Assembly: GCF_024166365.1 (NCBI RefSeq)
Contig: NC_064842.1
Coordinates: 20,369,001-20,433,000 of the forward strand
Length of the DNA stretch: 64,000 nt
Origin: Elephas maximus indicus
Lineage: Eukaryota > Chordata > Mammalia > Proboscidea > Elephantidae
Reading direction: 5' to 3'
Shown here: positions 11,441 to 22,698 of the stretch, in pieces
Layout of the letters: each line of letters starts with the position of its first letter
How positions within the stretch are numbered: the first letter of the stretch is position 1
Notes under the pieces: model-generated
What the model was told of the DNA's origin: nothing
Databases searched by the model: none
What the model saw: only the letters and a program-made list of their open reading frames with translations
Position numbers and translations under genes: made by a program

Positions 11441-11770
11441 ATAAGAGTTATGTGTACATTTTTCATTTCACACATATTACTTCAATCTCACATTCTCCTG
11501 CAAATATAGTATGTTGCATCCTCTAACTAAATAAAGCCTTCTTTTCTAAGGAAAGCTGTTGAGCTTTCCTTTTGTCTCCTCTTGGAATTAGAACTTTAAT
11601 TGCCAAGATAAGGTAGTGTATATCCTATACTTATATTTATCTAAGGAAGTCCTCTTAATAATTTATAAAGGCAACATAAGAATCAAATATTTAAGCATAT
11701 GTAAATATTACTACAAATTACGTAGAGTTTGATGTTACATTCCAGTCGCTCTTCATTAAGGAGCTGGTGA
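11441..11770. other. No recognised feature
   Basis: AT-rich sequence with no gene, RNA or repeat that I can name. Confidence 0.5.
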
Positions 11771-11908
11771 AAACCAAAACCAAACCTGTTGCCACTGAGT
11801 CGCTTCTAATTCATAACGAACCTATTGGACAGAGTACAGCTGCCCCCATAGGGTTTCTGAGGAGCGGCTGGTGGATTTGAACTGCCGACCTTTTGGCTTG
11901 CAACTGTA
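11771..11908 (-). mobile_element. AfroSINE, reverse
   Basis: Starts AACCAAAACCAAACCTGTTG and reads through 'CCATAGGGTTTCTGAGGAGC' to 'CCGACCTTTTGGCTTGCAAC'. The short-middle subfamily, truncated at the head. Confidence 0.87.
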
Positions 11909-12206
11909 GTTTGCCATAACTCCACTCCAGTGGGGCTGCATAAGCTTACGCAGTCCAGTTGGCATAAACTCCCTCTTTGTCCTGGTTCTACTGATGCCCT
12001 TCTGCATCCCGCACCTGTATTGATGTTACACTTTTCTGTCATTTTCTTATACAGTGAAACCTGTGAGCTCTGGAACTTGAGGGGCCTGCCTTGTTTTTGT
12101 GAATCTTGCAAGTTTTCTGCTATTGACAGGGTGCACTTTACCACTTTTTTTTAAATATAAAAAGTATCTCTAATTCAGTTTATTTGTAAGTATAAATATT
12201 GATTTC

Positions 12207-13160
12207 TTTTTTTTAATTATTGTAATTTAGATGAAAGTTTACAGAACAAACTAGCTTCTCGTTAAACAATTAGTACATGTATTGCTTTGTGACATTGGTT
12301 ACCAACCCCATGACATGTCAAAAAAAAAAAAAAAACCCTTAGGTTCCCTATTACCAGCTTTCCTGTCCCCTCCTGCCTTTTAGTCCTTGCCTCAGGGCTG
12401 GTATGCCCCTTTAGTCTTGTTTTGTTTTATGCGCCTGTCCAATCTCTGGCTGAAGGGTGAACCTCAGGAGTGACTTCATTACTGAGCTGATAAGGGTGTC
12501 CAGGGCCATACACTCAGGGTTATCCAGTCTCTGGCAGGCCAGTAAGTCCAGCCTTTTTTTGTGAGTTAGAATTTTTGTTCTACATTTTTCTCCAGCTCTG
12601 TGCAGGACCCTCTGTTGTGATCCCTATCAGAGTAGCAGTGGTAGTAGCCGGGTACCATGTAGTTGTGCTGGACTCAGTCTGGTGGAGGCTGTGCTAGCTG
12701 TTGTCTGTTGGTCCTTCGGACCAATCTTTCCCTTGTGTCTTTGGTTTTCTTCATTCTCCCTTGCTCCCAATGGGGTGAGACCAGTAGAGTATCTTAGATG
12801 GCTGCTCATAAGCTTTTAAGACCCCAGAAGCTACTCACTGAAGTAGAATGTAGAACATTTTCTTTATAAACTATATTATGCCAATTGAGCTAGATGTTCC
12901 CCAAGACCATGGTCCCCACAGCCCTCAGCCCAGTAATTCAGTCCCTCAGGGAGTTTGGATATATCTGTGGAGCTTCCATGACCTTGCCTTGGACAAGTTG
13001 TTCTGGCTTCCCCGATATTGTGTACTGTCTTACCCTTCAACAAAGTTACCACTCATCTATTGCCCATTTAGTGTTTTTCCATCCCCACCCCTCCACTCCC
13101 TTGTAGCCACCAAAGATTGTTTCTTCCTGTGTGTAAACCTTTTCGTAAGTTTTATAGTAG
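12207..13160 (-). mobile_element. L1-type 3' end, reverse (afrotherian)
   Basis: Begins with the T-rich reverse of the A-tail and 'GATGAAAGTTTACAGAACAA'. It continues with motifs shared by the other copies, such as 'GCTTTTAAGACCCCAGAAGC' and 'GTAGCCGGGTACCATGTAGT', and reaches the older-looking 'CCACCAAAGATTGTTTCTTC' near 13110. The ORFs here are shadows of this repeat. Confidence 0.65.
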
Positions 13161-15590
13161 TGCAGTTTACCACTTTCTATCACTGTTAGCGGAAAATATT
13201 TGAGTTTTCTTTCCCTGATAGGTTTGCATCTTATACAGGTTCCGACTTTCACAGGTTTTACTGTATTGGGGTCTTTTTTTTACTATTGGTGGGAAATTCC
13301 ATTTCTTTAACTGCTCAAAGTCCATGTATTCTAAAAATCTTTTTAAAAGGGAAAATACTTTTCAAATTGGACGTCTAAGTAAAAGAAAAAAAACTTCTTC
13401 CATTGGATATAATCCTGATCACCCTGATACCCTGGCACTTCATTACCAGTGCCTCCTAATCTTCCTTCTTAACCCTTTCACTTCCAAAATGCTGTAGGCT
13501 CTACCACAGCACACTTATTGACAAACTGGGACCTGTTTTTTTTAATGTACATTAGTCAGGTATTAAGTATAAATTGAATTGGAGAAAGGCATCAATCAGG
13601 TTAACCATGAAGAAAATTGAGAAAGAAAAATGTAAATTGATCTAAACAAAGTTTTGAATTTAAATATGCTGTGTGGTTGAGATACGTCCTTTAAGCCGGA
13701 GTTAAAGGATAGCTCTCTATTTCATGGCAAATAGTCCCGTTTTGCAAAGTCAGAACATTAGTCATGTAATTGGTAAATGGATTTAAAAAAAATACTCTGG
13801 GGTCAGGATTAAAGAAAGCCTTCTTGTGAACACAGAAACAAAGAAAGGAAAAAAAGGCTGTCAGGTTCCAGTTTTAAACTTGACTTTTTGGGGAAGAGCA
13901 GAGGATAGCTTGGAACAACAACCCTCAAAGCAGTCCTAGAGCAGCCAGAAAGGGGTCTGAAGTGAGGTACTGACAATTTGGAAAGTAATTCTGGAATGTT
14001 CAGTGGAAAAGGTACATAATGGGAAATAAACTTGTCTCCTGTTCTTCCGTTTCCCACAGTGTGGGGATATTCATTTAAGAATAATTGACAATAGAATAAT
14101 TTTTATTTAATTTAGAATGATTCCTTACAGTGATTTGAGTTGATACATAGCTTGTATATTAAAAATTACCTCTTCCTCTTTCTGAAGTTTTATGATAGTG
14201 TGATCTGGAAGCACACTGAATTTGGGGCAGTTCTCAACTGCAAGCAGATTCCAACACTGAATAGATGGGTTGACAAATGAGGACACCGTTACCAGTTTAA
14301 TCCCCATATGGGCCAATTAGTTTCACATAGAGAGGAACTCTGTTCCAAAGCCACAGATTGCACCATTAACCCCAGTCAGCCGTCTCCAAATTGTGTGTCA
14401 TTGATCACAGGAGGCCCAGGTATGAGTGTCAATAGCTCAGAGCAAGCCCATCAACACCGCTGAGGGCAGAGACTTGTTATCTCATACATTCTTCATCTCA
14501 TATATGACAAAGAATATTACAGTAGGGTCATGAAGTTGAAGGCCTGCCTACACCCCCTCCACTTCTGCACCCCACCACCTGATTCTCAAAATTACAACTG
14601 AATACCTTCCATTTTTGTATAAAACCTGGATGCCTTAAAAGAAACTGCTAATAGCATTATTGACCCGCAGTACTACTGGCAAGCAAAGAATGATTTATGG
14701 ATTCCCTTCATCCATACTTAAGAAAAAAAAAAAATAGTGCCTTAGAAATTCTAACACTGACCCAAGCAGATGAGAAAAGCCAAACACAGATTTTTTAACT
14801 CTTGAAACCTTTTTCCTCCTGGTTAGTTTCTGGAGAAACAAAAATTATAATCAGAGTTAGGATTATATTGAATATGAAATCTGTAAAAGATTATACCCAA
14901 AGCAGATCTTCTTAAATGTACGTTTTTCCTCATCTTGTTTATTCCCAAGACAACCCAACTTTTCCCTAACTTCTTACTACAGAAAAAGTTTCAAAGATAT
15001 TCTTAACTTGGGAATAAGCCTGAGAAGTTATCCCAAAGGGTAATTTGAGGGGGAAATGAGGTCAAATCAATGTAATTTAAAAGGAAGCATTAATAAAAAT
15101 AGTGTCATCCTCACCGTCGCTTCTGCAAACTGATAATAAATGTTTTGATACGTGGATTCATTTAGCACACTCATCTTTTTGGTAATAAAATGTAATTAAG
15201 TTAATGCTAAAACTGATTTGAGCAAAAAGCTGAAGCAGTTCTTCTTTGTAACGGCGCCAACACTCTTGGTTCTTTATGAATCTTTTGAATTAAGCCCAAA
15301 ATCTGGAGAATAAAGGAACAATGATTTAAATCTAATGACTACGAGCTTGGGTAGATTCCATTAGGAACTGGCTCTTTCTCTCAGGCACCGACTGCTTTGC
15401 ATCCAGGATTAGAGCTCATGGACATTTTCTAAAAATTGGAACAGTTTTATTTTTCTTTATCTCACACTCCACAACATGTTTGTTTATTTTTTACATTCCT
15501 TGTCCTCTTTAGTTGCCATTTCTCACCCTAAATAGCCCCAAACACTAAATAGTATGCCTTTTCCTCCCCATATACTGTAGGAGTAAAGGT
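13161..15590. other. Unannotated intergenic stretch
   Basis: About 2.4 kb of mostly unique-looking AT-rich DNA. There is no named repeat, no splice-bounded exon and no ORF with a recognisable domain on either strand. Confidence 0.5.
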
Positions 15591-15593
15591 TTC

Positions 15594-15800
15594 AGACTCC
15601 TTGGGTGGTGCAAATGGTTAACATGCTCTACTGCTAACCGAAAGGTGGGCCTTTTGAGTCCACCCAAAGGTAACTTGGAAGAAAGGCCTGGTGATCTATT
15701 TCTGAAAAATCAGCCACTGAAAACTCTATGGAGCACAGTTCTACTCTGACACAGGTGGGGTAGCCATGAGTCAAAATCTACTCAATGGAAACTGATTTTT
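15594..15800 (+). mobile_element. AfroSINE ('gagtccaccc' subfamily)
   Basis: Head CAGACTCCTTGGGTGGTGCA, middle 'GGAAGAAAGGCCTGGTGATC', and tail 'CCATGAGTCAAAATCTACTC'. Same subfamily as the copies at 3404, 18413 and 46548. Confidence 0.88.
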
Positions 15801-16690
15801 AAAGGTTTCAGAGAGTAAAATAACTCCTCTCCCCCTTTAGAATTTGAATCCCGGTTGAGAAATAAAATACAAGATAAAAAAAAAAATAGGCACTGGAAAA
15901 GAAAAGACCAGCTTTACATTAGTGAACATTGAGTTGGGAAATGTGCCCTTAGGCCTGCAGACAGTGGGCTTGATTTATAATACTTCACCCCAGAAGTCAT
16001 TGGCAAAACCAGAAAACCATCAGCCACGTCCACAGGGCAGGCCTCTTGTTGCATGCCAGAGAGCAGACATGCAGACATGCACCCAAATAAATGGGGAGCC
16101 GAGAATGGACTAAGTGCCCAGTTACTTCCCCAGCCCCCCAAAGTCCTCAATCAGATAAGTCCCTGGGGAGGAGGGAGCATGGGATGAAGAGAAGTCAGCC
16201 TAAAAACAAGAGGGCAGGAAGAAAGGCTGTTGTCCCACCACATAGTTCCTCATTCACTAACTCCGATTCTCCAAAGGCATGCTGGCGTTCATTCCTACAG
16301 TGCAACTCTGCTTCCAAGTGACTTGCGCCCACTAAAGGTTTGTGTTTTTCTCAGGTTGGATTCCCAGTGAAATAGGCTCTGAGACGTAGACTGATCTGCA
16401 GGAGGTTCATGGGGAGTGCTCTTGGGTAAATACTCTTGGGGAAGTGAAGGAAGCAGGATGGGGCAGAGGGAGAAGTGTCTGCAATCACACAAAGGTCTCA
16501 GCCTGTCTCACGGGCAGGGCTGGGAGGAAGGTGCAGGAGCATGGGGTCTGGCTTGGAGCTGGGATGGCCCTGTAGACTTGTCCTGAACTGAGGCAAGGGC
16601 CTGGATGCTATGTCCCAGGTTGAACAGTCATTGCATGCAGGCTGTGTCTGGGGGGTGGCGGGGGAAGTCACCTGGGGTAAAGCAGCTCTC
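15801..16690. other. No recognised gene
   Basis: Somewhat more GC-rich than its surroundings, with several short overlapping ORFs in different frames. None has a recognisable domain or splice context. Confidence 0.45.
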
Positions 16691-16696
16691 TCGTTA

Positions 16697-16890
16697 TTGT
16701 TGTTAGGTGCCACAGAGTCAATTTTGACTTATAGCGACCAATGTGACAGAGTAGAACTGCCCCATAGGATTTTCTTGGCTGTAATCTTTATGAAATCAGA
16801 TCACTTCTCCCGCGGAGCTGCTGGGTGGGTTAACCGCCATCCTTTCGATTAGCAGTCAAAGCACTTAACCATTGTGCCACCAGAGCTCCT
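16697..16890 (-). mobile_element. AfroSINE, reverse
   Basis: From 'TTGTTGTTAGGTGCCACAGA' to 'ACTTAACCATTGTGCCACCA'. The long subfamily, including the reversed 'TCTTTATGAAATCAGATCAC' section. Confidence 0.88.
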
Positions 16891-16933
16891 AAAAGTGGCT
16901 GTTTTAGCAGAGGGCAGTTCTTGGAAAGGAGAC

Positions 16934-17439
16934 TGTCTTAGTTATCTAGTGCCGCTATAACAAAAACAACAAGTTGATGGCTTTAGCAAAGAGAATTTTA
17001 TTCTCTCACTGTTTAGGAGGCTACAAGTCCAAAATCAGGGCTCTCTGTTGGCTCTGGGGGAAGGCCCTTGTTATCAATCTTTCCCCGGTCTAGAGCTTTT
17101 CGGCGGGGGCTCCAGGTCCAAAGGACATGTGCCCCTGGCTCTTCTTGCTTGGTGGTAATGAAGTTCCCCTGTCTCTCTGTTCGCTACTCTTTTTATATCT
17201 CAAAAGAGATTGATTTAAAACACAACCTCATCAAGTAGATTGAGTCCTGCCTCATTAACATAACTGCCGCTAATCTCACCTCATTAACATCGTAGTGGTA
17301 GGGTTTACAACACTTAGGAAAATCATATCAGATGACAAAATGGTGGAAATCACACAATATTGGGAATCATGGACTAGCCAAGTTGATATATATTTTGAGG
17401 GGACACAATTCAATCCATAATACAATTCAATCCATAACA
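16934..17439 (-). mobile_element. Solo LTR, reverse (MaLR-like)
   Basis: Starts TGTCTTAGTTATCTAGTGCC and ends 'TCCATAACA'. Flanking five bases are GAGAC/GGGAC (4 of 5). The last part carries a direct 17-base repeat, 'ACAATTCAATCCATAA(T/C)A', at about 17405 and 17422. Confidence 0.83.
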
Positions 17440-18022
17440 GGGACTTAATTAAGAAGTGTCAACAATCAACATTCCCAGTATCTGAGGTAATGCCTGCTCC
17501 AGTCCTGCAAGAGGGGTTGCTGACCTTGACAGTAACAAAAACATCCACGACAGTGTTGAAGGAACTCAAATGCAAGATATATAATCTTACTTTCAAGGAA
17601 TTAAAACCCAAGGCACTATGACTCAGTCTTCATCCTACATCCATCCTACAAGCATTGCCAACTGACCCTTCCTCCTTCATGCTATGAAACATAAAAAAAA
17701 AAAAAATTTTTTTTGAACATTGTCAAATTTCTCCTACCTGCCTACAAACCTCTTTCTATCCGTGCCAATCATTTCCACCTTCTCTCTTCTTTTGGAGAGG
17801 TACCCACTTTCTGGTCAAGGTTTATCTCTTTATGTTATTCTTCTCCCATATCCTTTAGAATTATTCCTTAATAAATCCACTCTCTCCTTCATTTTCCATC
17901 TCTTCGTCTCAACTGGCTTTTTCCCTCTCCTCATTTATATTGTCTAGCTTTTCCCATTCTAAAAACAAACTTTCATGTCGCTGAATCTCCTTCTGGCTAT
18001 TTTCCTGCCAAAATTTTTTTGA
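17440..18022. other. No recognised gene
   Basis: AT- and pyrimidine-rich sequence with an A-run next to a T-run at 17692-17714. No feature I can name. Confidence 0.45.
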
Positions 18023-18096
18023 AAGAGAAAAGTGGTATAGTGGCAAGAACACTGGATGTGAGAGACCTTGGTGTGAGCCCTGGCTTTGGCAAATAC
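18023..18096 (+). mobile_element. MIR fragment
   Basis: 'AGTGGTATAGTGGCAAGAAC' followed by 'GAGCCCTGGCTTTGGCAAAT' is the tRNA-like head of a MIR element. It is cut off on the right by the SINE starting at about 18107. Confidence 0.6.
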
Positions 18097-18106
18097 TAGA
18101 GAGGTA

Positions 18107-18403
18107 TTGTGGTTCAGTGGTGGAATTTCCCCCTTCCCTATTTTTTATATGGGAGACCTGGGTTCAATTTCCAGCCAACGTACTTCATGCTTAGCCACCA
18201 CGTGTCTGTCAGTGGAGGCTTGCGTGTTGCAAGCAGAGCTTCCCGACTAAAATGGACTAAGAGGAATGGCAATCTACTTCCCAAAAATCAGCCAATGAAA
18301 ACCCTATGGACTACAACAGTTCAATCCACAACTGATTATGGGGATGGTAGAGGACTCGGCAGCATTGAGTCAGGGGAGAATTCGGGGGCAGCTAACAACA
18401 ACA
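18107..18403 (+). mobile_element. tRNA-Gly-headed SINE with RTE-type tail
   Basis: The first about 75 bases resemble tRNA-Gly: TTGTGGTTCAGTGGTGGAAT at the A box and 'GGGTTCAATTTCCAGCC' at the B box, with an AT-rich expansion of the anticodon stem. The rest ('GGAATGGCAATCTACTTCCC'..'GCAGCTAACAACAAC') resembles the RTE 3' tail shared by other elements here. It is a different SINE head from the AfroSINE copies in this window. Confidence 0.7.
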
Positions 18404-18412
18404 TGAAAATTG

Positions 18413-18613
18413 GGGAGTTCCTGGGTAGTGTAAACCATTTAGCACACTGAGCTGCTAGCCAAAAAGTTGAAGATTCAAGTCCTCCCAGAGGGATTTTGGA
18501 AGAAAAGCCTGGAAATCTACTTCTAGAAAAATCAGCCATCGAAAACCCTGTGGAACACAGTTCTACTCAGATACACATGGGGTCATCATGAGTTGGAGCT
18601 GACCCAACAACAA
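18413..18613 (+). mobile_element. AfroSINE ('gagtccaccc' subfamily)
   Basis: Head GGGGAGTTCCTGGGTAGTGT, middle 'GGAAGAAAAGCCTGGAAATC', and tail 'CATCATGAGTTGGAGCTGAC'. It lies directly after the tRNA-Gly SINE. Confidence 0.87.
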
Positions 18614-19057
18614 TTTTTTGTTTTGTTTTGTTTTAAAGTGGGAACGCTAATTCCAATTTTATGAAGTTGTAATGAGGGTTAAATATCATGTAACATATAT
18701 GATGGGCATGAATTTAATCCCCCAAATTCAGGTGTGTAGGAAATGTAACTTTATTTCTGTAACTCACCTTAATTTCTATTTTGAGCCTCCATTTGGCTAG
18801 GTATTGGAAACTTCTTTTCTACTCGGGGTTGAAAAGAAGGCAAGTGGGGAGAATGGCTTACATACATAGTAGCAATTCATTGGGAAGTAGAAGGGCTTTT
18901 GGACTTTGTCATGTGCAGCAGCATCCTTTGAGATGTCAGTCATCTCCAATGCCCCTTGGTTGTTAGTCCTTGAAAGTTGCTGCTGAGTTGTCCACTGGTC
19001 CCTTTAATGCCATTTGCTGATGCACTGATACCATGATGCTGGTCTACACCATAGTTA
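18614..19057. other. No recognised feature
   Basis: Starts with a TTTTG-repeat SINE tail, then unremarkable DNA. The ORF at 18781 shows no domain. Confidence 0.45.
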
Positions 19058-19264
19058 CTGTTATTAGGTGCTGTTGAGTTGGTTCCAACTCATAGCAACC
19101 CTATGTACAACAGAACAAAGCACTGCCCAGTCCTGTGCCATTCTCAAAATCACTGCTATGCTTGAGTCCATTGTTGCAGTCACTGTGTCAATCCATTTCA
19201 TTGAGGGTCTTCCTTCCTCTCTTTCGTTGACACTCTACCAAGCATGATGTTCTTCTCCAGGAAC
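19058..19264 (-). mobile_element. RTE LINE 3' end, reverse
   Basis: Starts with TTATTAGGTGCTGTTGAGTT and continues 'GTACAACAGAACAAAGCACT' to 'AGCATGATGTTCTTCTCCAG'. This is the reverse complement of the C-terminal coding and 3' end seen in sense at 28360-28615. 5'-truncated. Confidence 0.82.
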
Positions 19265-19829
19265 ACCATTAGTAAAGCATGGGATCTCAGAAGTTGGCTA
19301 AAGCCCTGTGCAACCTCGGAAATACTGGTCACACAGGAATCATTGGTTTGCTGTCCAAATCACACAGGTCCCTAAATGGCTAGATTAACCATGGGAAGGT
19401 GTCAGCTTCTGGTCCCCTCCTCCCCGCCAAGTGCTTACAAAGAAAGGCAGAACAACTTCGCTCTTCTTTTGGAATCCTGCAGCCTGGTCATGTTGTCTCA
19501 TTTTTCCACTTGGTCTGGCTCTATGGGGCAGGGCATAGGGCTGACCCTTCCCCAGAAACTCACCCATCTACTCCTCTACTCCTCCTGCTAGCCTGAGCAA
19601 TCTTTTCTAGTAGTGGTGGTGACGCACATAAAAGTGTGTGAAGCCTTGTTCTTATCACATGTTTTCCCAGAACTGCTAATTTAAGGCCTACCTACAGTCA
19701 TTTCCATTTCCCCCTGAGGGTTAGGCTTTTGAAACTCAAAAGCCATGAAAGGTTTTGTTAATAGCTCTGTCATCTCTTCCTTTTGCCAATAATCTCTTAA
19801 CTCATTTTGGATGGGAGTAAGAACTACTG
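19265..19829. other. No recognised gene
   Basis: No repeat or gene that I can name. The overlapping ORFs at 19376-19596 lie on opposite strands in several frames and look incidental. Confidence 0.45.
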
Positions 19830-19982
19830 GGAGCCCTGGTGACACAGTGGTTAAAAGCTTGGCTGCTAAGCAGAAGATCGGCAGTTCAAATCCACCAGCC
19901 ATTCCTCGGAAACCCTATGGGGCGGTTCTACTCTGTCTGAGTCAGAATTGACTTGATAGCAATGAGTGTGGTTTTGGGTTTT
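19830..19982 (+). mobile_element. AfroSINE (short subfamily)
   Basis: Near-complete: GGGAGCCCTGGTGACACAGT head and 'GAGTCAGAATTGACTTGATA' tail, with a small deletion in the 'CTATAGGGTTGCTATG' region. Confidence 0.9.
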
Positions 19983-20115
19983 TTTAAGGACTGCAGAGAA
20001 TCAGAACTCCTAGAAAAAGCAAACAACAGTTATGTTTGAAAATAGTATCCTGCCACCCTTTTGATCAAAGTGGCAGCACAGAACTTAGGTCATAGTACCA
20101 AAAAACAAACCACAT

Positions 20116-20320
20116 TAGTTGCTGTGGTTGAGTTGACTTTGACTTCTGGTGACCCCATGTGTGTCACAGTAGAACTGTGCACCATAGGGTTTTCAGTGGC
20201 TGATTTTTCATAAGTAGATTGCCAGGCTTTTCTTCTGAGGAGCCTCTGGGTGGATTCGAACTGCCAACCTTTTAGTTAGCAGCTGACTGTGTTAACCTTT
20301 TGAACCACTCAGGGACTCCT
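20116..20320 (-). mobile_element. AfroSINE, reverse
   Basis: Reversed copy from 'TAGTTGCTGTGGTTGAGTTG' to 'GAACCACTCAGGGACTCCT'. First of a pair of same-strand SINEs. Confidence 0.86.
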
Positions 20321-20335
20321 TAGCTTATAGTCCAA

Positions 20336-20516
20336 ACCAAAACCAAACCTGTAGCCATGGAGTAGATTCCGACTCACAGTGACTCTACAGGACAGAGTAG
20401 AACTGCCCCACAGGGTTTCCAAGGCTATAAATCTTTATGGAAGCAGACCGCCACATCTTTCTCCACCAACCTCTGGGTTACCAGACCATCACTTAACTGC
20501 TGCACCACGGGGCTCC
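20336..20516 (-). mobile_element. AfroSINE, reverse
   Basis: Starts AAACCAAAACCAAACCTGTA and ends 'TGCACCACGGGGCTCCT'. The long subfamily, including 'GGAAGCAGACCGCCACATCT'. Confidence 0.9.
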
Positions 20517-21114
20517 TAACTCATAGTAGGTCCAACAAAGTCTTCCTCCCATCACTCTACTATCCCCATACCCTCAATTTGCCATTTTCTCCTTAATTCA
20601 GTGTAATTAAGTTTTAAACCCTATATACCATGAACTTACTAGTATCAACGCAAAGATAACCGACTTCTCGTTGTAAAATTTAATAGGCAATTAACAAAGT
20701 TTGTCTTTTATTTGACCTCTGTGCAGCATTTCACCCTGCTGAACACTCCCTCCTTTTTGAAATTCTGGCTTTCATAACATCTTTCCTCTGTTTCTTTTCC
20801 TACCCATTTTACTTTTTCTTTCTTCATTTCCTCCTACCCTCAAGGGTTAGTGCTCTCCAAGGTTCGTTTTTTTCTGTCAGCGCACACATCCCTACTGGGT
20901 GCCACCGTCACTGTGTTCTGATGCAGATCTGCATCTCGAGACCCCCACCTTTTAGTCAGACTTCCGTATTTTCATATCCCCAAATGCCTCTGCTATTAAG
21001 TCAGGTCATTCCCGTAGAGTGCTTACTTGGTGCTTGGCCCAGAGTAAGCACTCAATAATGTGAGCTATTGTATTTCTTATTATATCTACCTGGAAGTCTC
21101 ACAGTGTACTTCCA
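20517..21114. other. No recognised feature
   Basis: Pyrimidine-rich intergenic DNA. I see no gene or repeat I can name. Confidence 0.45.
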
Positions 21115-21700
21115 ATTTTTTAAAAAAATATTTTATTTTGTTTTCATTGAAAGTTTACATAGCAAATTATGTTCCCATTTGACAATTTCTACAAAAAATT
21201 TTCAGTGACATTAGTTACATTTTCCATAATGTGTCAGCATTCTTTTTAATGGCATTCTAGTTATTCCATTTCCAGTACTTTAGTTTCCCTACCTCATCTT
21301 TGCTTTAGAGCAATTGCTGACCTTTTGGTCTAATATAGCTGCTTTTTTTTTTTAAATGGAGCCCAGTACTCACGGGTAATATCCTTTATTTTTGTGTCAA
21401 TCTGTTATTTTGCTAAAAGGTGACCTCGGAATAGTTTCAGATCAAGGTTTAAAGAGTATCTCAGGGCAATAGTGTTAGGAAGTCCTCTAGTCTCAACTGG
21501 TCCAGTTAATTCTGGACTTTATAAGAACTTGAGTTTGGTTCTGTGTTTTTCTCCAGTTTTTTGGGGGTCCATCTATTGTGACCCTGATCAGAATGGTTGG
21601 TCGTGGTAACCAGGCACCATGTAGTTCTGGTTTCAGGGTAGATGAAGCCGTGGCTCACCTAGGCTATTAGCCATGTAGATTAGTTTCTTCTCTGAGACTT
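21115..21700 (-). mobile_element. L1-type 3' end, reverse (afrotherian)
   Basis: T-rich start, then 'TGAAAGTTTACATAGCAAAT', 'TAATGTGTCAGCATTC' and 'GTAACCAGGCACCATGTAGT', parallel to the copies at 12207 and 51652. Truncated at the 5' side. Confidence 0.65.
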
Positions 21701-22181
21701 TGCTTTCTTTCTTGTACTTCAATTTTAACATGTTCAAACAGAGCTCATTTTCTGTTTTCTTCCTCATAATCCTACCTCCTAACAGCCCCGACCCAAACAA
21801 GCAAGAACAACTAAGTATATGAGTACCGGTGCTCTTTCTCTCTCTCTCTCTTTCACACTCCCCTCTTCCTCCTGGAGCTGGGCATCATCTTTGTTCCTTC
21901 CTCCTTTTACCATCCCTCTGCCCACCATCTGGTCACTCAGCACTGTTGCTCCTACATCATAAATTACACTAGAGACTCATCCTTCTCCCTTGGTACTGCT
22001 CTTGTGTTCACAAAGACTCCTATTTCCTCACACAAAACTCAGGATGATTCTTCAAATTCAGCTCAAACATCCTCATTTCACTGAAGCCTCCCCTGCGCCC
22101 ATTTTCTTTTCTTGGAGTCCCTGATGTTACTCTTTCCTTGCTTTTCTTTGTATTCTTTTCACTTCCTGGGAATATCCTCTC
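21701..22181. other. No recognised feature; CT microsatellite
   Basis: Holds a short (CT)n tract at about 21835-21852. Nothing else that I can name. Confidence 0.4.
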
Positions 22182-22698
22182 TGTCTTTTGTATGTACGGC
22201 TACTATAACAGCAATACCACAAGTGGATGGCTTTAACAAACAGATTTATTCTCTCACAGTCCAGAAGGCTGGAAGTCTGAATTCAGGGCACCAGCTCCAG
22301 GTGAAGGCTTTCTCTCTCTCTCGGTTGTGAGAAGGTCCTTGTCATCAATCTTCCCTGGTTGAGGAGCTTCTCAGCGCAGGGACCCTGGGTCCAAAGGACG
22401 TGCTATTCTCCTGGCTCTTCTTACTTGGTGATACGAGGTCCCCTGTCTCTCTGTTTCTTTCTCTCTTTTATATCTCAAAAGAGATTGATTTAAGACAAAA
22501 TCTAATCCTATAGATTGAGTCCTGCCTCAATCACATAACTGCCAAAAATCCCACCTCATTGACATCATACAGGTAAGATTTACAACACACAGGAAAATCA
22601 CATTAGATGACAGAATGGTGAACAATCATACAATACTGGGAATCATGGCCTAGCCAAATGGATACACACTTTTGAGGAGCACAATTCAATCTGTAACA
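22182..22698 (-). mobile_element. Solo LTR, reverse (MaLR-like)
   Basis: Starts TGTCTT and, after a diverged stretch, 'CTACTATAACAGCAATACCA'. Ends 'TCAATCTGTAACA'. Flanking five bases are CTCTC/CTTTC (4 of 5). Closely parallel to the LTR at 16934. Confidence 0.8.

Noticed and set aside
18107..18180. A functional tRNA-Gly gene
   Set aside because: The anticodon stem is expanded by an AT-rich insert, the acceptor stem does not pair properly, and a SINE body and tail follow directly.
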